From CAYXEN01 sp964464035 (lineage in GTDB: Bacteria; Krumholzibacteriota; Krumholzibacteriia; WVZY01), in contig CAYXEN010000003.1 in the NCBI GenBank assembly GCA_964464035.1, forward strand, positions 13,299-77,298: a stretch of 64,000 bases of DNA, in the 5' to 3' direction. The translations under genes and the position numbers were made by a program. Numbering within the stretch: position 1 is the first letter of the stretch; each line of letters starts with the position of its first letter. The notes under the pieces are model-generated. The model worked only from the letters and a program-made list of their open reading frames with translations. It was not told the DNA's origin and searched no databases. Of the stretch, positions 61,066 through 64,000 are shown one piece after another.

Positions 61066-62607
61066 GTGGAATCCACTGGGAGACAAATCGGAAAGGCCGC
61101 TTTGTGGAGCATGTTGGCGAAGACGTCGCGGTTCGTCCTCGGTATGGCGAGCAGCATCATCGTCGTGCGAGGCCTCGGAAGGCACGATTACGGCGTCCTC
61201 AGCCTGGTGAGAACTTTTCTCATGTTCATGGTGATCATGGCGGGAGCCGGCATGGGGCAGGCGTTGCTCAAGTACATTCCCTCGCTCAGGGTGGCGGGCG
61301 ACGTGGCGGGAGCGAGACGTCTTCTCCGCAGGGTCGTTGTCATTCAGACAGCCCTCTGGATCCTCCTTCTCGTCCTGTGCCGCTTCTTGGAACCGTATTT
61401 CGGCCGCTTGTTCGACGTGGAGGGGATAGGGCGGTTGTTCTTCCTCGCGATGGGCCTGGCCTCCATAGAACTCTATTATTCGCTCCTGAGCCAGATCTTC
61501 AACGCCTGCTACGACACGAAGCTCCTCAGTATCTCCAGCGTCTTTTCGCACGTGATCTACATCTGCTCCTTGTTCTTGTTGATGCCGCGATACGGGGTCA
61601 TCGGCGTGGTCGCCGCTGGAGCTGCGGGCAACCTCGTCAGCTCCCTTCTGCTGGTTTCACGTATCGGTGTGCATTTCGGCGAAGCGGCGGGGCGGGGAAG
61701 CGGCGACGGGATCGAAGGGAAGAGGCTCATCAGGTTTTCCCTGCCTTTCGCCGTCATAGGAGTGCTGAACATGGTGGTTTGGCGGCAATCGGAGACTTTC
61801 TTCCTCGCGCACTACCACGGCGCGGTCGTCACCGGGTACTTCGATCTTGCCTACAGATTGCCGCAGACGATGCTGGAGTTCATCCCCGGAACGGTGTGGC
61901 CTCTCGTCATGGCGGGCGTTTCCGAGGTATATGCAAAGGACCCGGGCAGGCTCAAGGAAGCCGTGGAGAAATATTACAAGATACTTTTCATCTTGTGCGC
62001 GCCGCTGAGCTTCTACGGCATCGTTCTGGGAGGCAGCCTCATCCACGTGTTGTTCGGCAGCGATATGGATCCGGCGTCACTCCCCGCACGAGTCTTCTTC
62101 GGAATATTCATGGTATCGTTTTTCGGGACTCCACTGAGCATGTCGCTCTACGTTCTTGAAAAGAGCCATGCGAACATGTTAGCTTACTTGATCTTTACGA
62201 TAGTCAACGTGGGGCTGGACATCATTCTCATCCCGAGATTCGCCATGGTCGGAGCTGTGATACCGGTGGCGCTGGTGATAATCGCATCGCCGTTCGTCTA
62301 CCGTTATATACTGTCGAGGTATGCTCCCGAAGTGCGGATTCCGTTCGGATTCATAGGCAGATGCTTCATCGCGGCCGCTCCGGTCCTCCTGCTCATGCCC
62401 CTGGCGCCGCACGTCGATTCGGTCCTCGAATTCCTGCTTGCTTCCTCGGGAGCTTTTGTGCTTGCCTTGCTGGGATTCAGGGTCATGGGTATCCTGGGGA
62501 GCGAAGAACGGGACATGTTGACCGCCGTGCCTTTGCCGATGATGAGTATCTTGTTGAAGTTCTTGATTCCGGGGGAAGGATCCAAGTCGCGTCCAGGAGG
62601 TCATTGA
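61066..62607 (+). CDS. Wzx-type oligosaccharide/polysaccharide flippase
   Basis: 513 residues with about twelve to fourteen membrane segments, starting GRQIGKAALWSMLAKTSRFVLGMASSIIVVRGLGRHDYG, a typical polysaccharide-synthesis-protein N-terminus. ANM-like repeated hydrophobic blocks and the PLSMSLYVLEKSHANMLAYLI region fit the MOP superfamily. It moves lipid-linked repeat units across the inner membrane. GTG start at 61066, eight bases after the previous stop; its stop overlaps the following GT2 start. Confidence 0.9.
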   Translation: MESTGRQIGKAALWSMLAKTSRFVLGMASSIIVVRGLGRHDYGVLSLVRTFLMFMVIMAGAGMGQALLKYIPSLRVAGDVAGARRLLRRVVVIQTALWILLLVLCRFLEPYFGRLFDVEGIGRLFFLAMGLASIELYYSLLSQIFNACYDTKLLSISSVFSHVIYICSLFLLMPRYGVIGVVAAGAAGNLVSSLLLVSRIGVHFGEAAGRGSGDGIEGKRLIRFSLPFAVIGVLNMVVWRQSETFFLAHYHGAVVTGYFDLAYRLPQTMLEFIPGTVWPLVMAGVSEVYAKDPGRLKEAVEKYYKILFILCAPLSFYGIVLGGSLIHVLFGSDMDPASLPARVFFGIFMVSFFGTPLSMSLYVLEKSHANMLAYLIFTIVNVGLDIILIPRFAMVGAVIPVALVIIASPFVYRYILSRYAPEVRIPFGFIGRCFIAAAPVLLLMPLAPHVDSVLEFLLASSGAFVLALLGFRVMGILGSEERDMLTAVPLPMMSILLKFLIPGEGSKSRPGGH

Positions 62608-63278
62608 TGCACAGAGAAATGAAACTCACCGTGGTGATCCCGTGCTACAACGAGGAGGCGGGAATCGAGCAGGTCATTCGATCGCTGCCGGATTGTGTCG
62701 ACGAGATAATCGTGGTGGACAACAACAGCACGGATCGAACCGCTGAAGTAGCTGAGAAAATGGGTGCAAGGGTTTGCTTCGAAAAGAGGAAAGGATACGG
62801 CGCCGCATACAAAACCGGTCTAAAGGCGGCGACCGGCGACATAACGATCACGATGGACGGGGACGGGAGTTATCCCTCAGAGCAAATCGTCGAACTCGTG
62901 GATTATCTCCTCGACAACGACGTAGATTTCCTTTCCACTTCCAGATTCCCCCTCAAGAATCCGGACGCGATGAATTTCACGAACAAGGTGGGGAACTTCG
63001 CCTTGACCGCGGCCATGCTGGTGCTCTACGGCAAGAAGGTCAAAGACTCCCAGTCCGGCATGTGGGTCTTCAGGACCGCGGTGCTCCCCAAGCTGCATTT
63101 GACCAGCGACGGAATGCCTTTCTCCGAGGAGATAAAGATCGAGGCGATAAGGGCGAAAGGAGTGAGATTCGACGAATACCACATAAACTACCACGAGAGA
63201 ATCGGTGAGGTGAAGCTGGAAAAATGGAGAGACGGAATGAGGAATCTGCTCTTCCTCCTCAAGAAAAGATTCAGTTGA
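62607..63278 (+). CDS. GT2 family glycosyltransferase (dolichol-phosphate-mannose synthase-like)
   Basis: 223 residues. VVIPCYNEEAGIEQVIRSLP, IIVVDNNSTDRTAEVAEKMGA, GYGAAYKTGLKAATGD and TMDGDGSYPSEQI form the DPM1/GtrB-like catalytic set; FTNKVGNFALT and DSQSGMWVFR follow. Such enzymes charge polyprenyl phosphate with a sugar. There is no C-terminal membrane segment. AGGAGGT at 62595-62601 and a TGATG overlap with wzx fix the start. It may supply the membrane protein encoded next. Confidence 0.9.
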   Translation: MHREMKLTVVIPCYNEEAGIEQVIRSLPDCVDEIIVVDNNSTDRTAEVAEKMGARVCFEKRKGYGAAYKTGLKAATGDITITMDGDGSYPSEQIVELVDYLLDNDVDFLSTSRFPLKNPDAMNFTNKVGNFALTAAMLVLYGKKVKDSQSGMWVFRTAVLPKLHLTSDGMPFSEEIKIEAIRAKGVRFDEYHINYHERIGEVKLEKWRDGMRNLLFLLKKRFS

Positions 63279-64000
63279 AAGGTATCTTCCCTCCGACCAC
63301 GGTCCCGATGGTGGGAGCGATCCTTTTCGGTGCTCATGCCGCCGGGATGATGTCGGCTTTCCCTGAGGCGGCGAGGTTCCTGATCGTTATCCTCGTATTC
63401 GTCTTGTGGCCGGGAGACATCGTAACACGCACATTGATTCGTTTCCGAACGTCTTCGTTGAGTCTCAGGTTTCTCACTTCGACGCTTGCGGGGCTGGGTT
63501 TCTGCTCTCTCTTGGCCTGGGGAGCCATGCTGGTCGAGGTGTCCTTCCGGCACTTCCTGATTCTTTTGCAAGTCGCTGTGTTTGCATTGTATCTGATCGA
63601 CGTTCTCCTCGCCTCCTTGAACAGACGACGGGCAAGAGCCGCTTTTGCCGGGAGCCTTCTACCGAGCGTAAAGTGGGATACGGCGATGTGTATCGCAGCG
63701 GCGGCGGCCGCCGCCTTCTTTTTTTTCACCCTGCCCGACAAGAGCTACTCCAATGATTCGTTCGATCACATCGGCTACGTGAGAAACATCTCGGCGGAGA
63801 ACGACCTGACACCCAGCGGGGTGCTCGCCCAACCGCCGGAGGTCGACCTCTCGAGGCTCAAGGCGGATCCACGCAAGGGCGCTATGCATCCCGTGCTGGC
63901 CGCCCTCGGCGTATTCGCATCGATCGATCCGGCCGTGTTCTGGTACTACCTGCCCGTGATCCTCGCGCCGATCGCGCTTCTGGGGTTTTTCTTTTTCTCC
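63275..64000 (+). CDS. Polytopic membrane protein, partial (cut at window edge)
   Basis: An open frame runs from TTG 63275, which overlaps the previous stop, to the window end without a stop: at least 242 residues. It has hydrophobic segments separated by short charged loops, then a longer extracytoplasmic loop with FTLPDKSYSNDSFDHIGYVRNIS and DPRKGAMHPVLAALGVFA. That loop, after several spans, recalls the first loops of GT-C glycosyltransferases or polymerases, which use polyprenyl-phosphate sugars as made by the upstream GT2. ATG 63308 is an alternative start. Identity open. Confidence 0.65.
   Translation, partial: MKGIFPPTTVPMVGAILFGAHAAGMMSAFPEAARFLIVILVFVLWPGDIVTRTLIRFRTSSLSLRFLTSTLAGLGFCSLLAWGAMLVEVSFRHFLILLQVAVFALYLIDVLLASLNRRRARAAFAGSLLPSVKWDTAMCIAAAAAAAFFFFTLPDKSYSNDSFDHIGYVRNISAENDLTPSGVLAQPPEVDLSRLKADPRKGAMHPVLAALGVFASIDPAVFWYYLPVILAPIALLGFFFFS

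Noticed and set aside
1..64000. CRISPR arrays, tRNA/rRNA genes, insertion sequences or phage genes
   Set aside because: No regularly spaced repeats, tRNA cloverleaf patterns, transposases or integrases were noticed on reading both strands; short RNA genes could still be missed without a search.

Overview
This is a gene-dense 64 kb chromosomal stretch of roughly 60% G+C from a Gram-negative (diderm) bacterium. It encodes lipid A synthesis, LPS-core assembly, several lipoproteins and an outer-membrane polysaccharide export lipoprotein. The lpxC-fabZ fusion, a gnnA-like gene inside the lpx operon, bacillithiol synthesis genes, GldA/F/G-type ABC genes and DUF3108/DUF5683-like proteins together point to the FCB-like part of the tree (Bacteroidota/Chlorobiota/Gemmatimonadota relatives or an uncultured candidate phylum such as Krumholz-, Eisen- or Latescibacteria). 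The phylum is inference; no rRNA, tRNA, CRISPR array or insertion sequence was seen.

Layout. 1-6370: lipid A operon lpxD(partial)-lpxC/fabZ-lpxA-gnnA-like-lpxB-DUF374 acyltransferase-lpxK, ending in a stem-loop. 6443-7063: a lipoprotein on the minus strand. 7355-13244: nadB, a methyltransferase, then bshC-bshB1-bshA (bacillithiol; the methyltransferase is a candidate for N-methylation of the thiol), followed by a minus-strand HIT protein. 14026-18689: the prkA-yeaH-spoVR stress triad behind its own promoter. 18859-24892: a membrane spermidine-synthase-like protein converging on a minus-strand operon DUF362 / AmmeMemoRadiSam radical SAM / MEMO-AMMECR1 fusion, in which all three products carry export signals. 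24957-29666: minus-strand GldA-GldF-GldG-DUF4340 ABC system. 29904-35318: a flippase-like UPF0104 protein, small envelope proteins, a zinc-ribbon membrane protein, DUF72 and a GT39-type enzyme. 35346-36017: a promoter, 43-codon leader ORF, internal terminator and lipoprotein gene that look like an attenuator. 36213-39087: hsp20 and lon.

39123-49861 is an LPS-core locus with four GT9 (heptosyltransferase-type) enzymes, MsbA, split hldA and hldC, one GT2 and two GT4 enzymes. 49901-53839 holds a DUF3108 protein, two conserved genes of unknown function and a second Gfo/Idh/MocA oxidoreductase. 54073-64000 is an exopolysaccharide locus: initiating sugar transferase behind a long leader, Wza-like lipoprotein, Wzz-like protein, ExeA-type ATPase, a degenerate CpsD-like ATPase, a nucleotidyltransferase, an alkaline-phosphatase-superfamily protein, Wzx, a GT2 enzyme and a membrane protein cut by the window edge.

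The theme is envelope construction: lipid A is made by the first operon, exported by MsbA and decorated by the core locus, while the last locus makes and exports a Wzx/Wzy-type polysaccharide. Most genes overlap or nearly touch their neighbours, indicating long operons, and several operons are preceded by clear TTGACA-like/TATAAT-like promoters.
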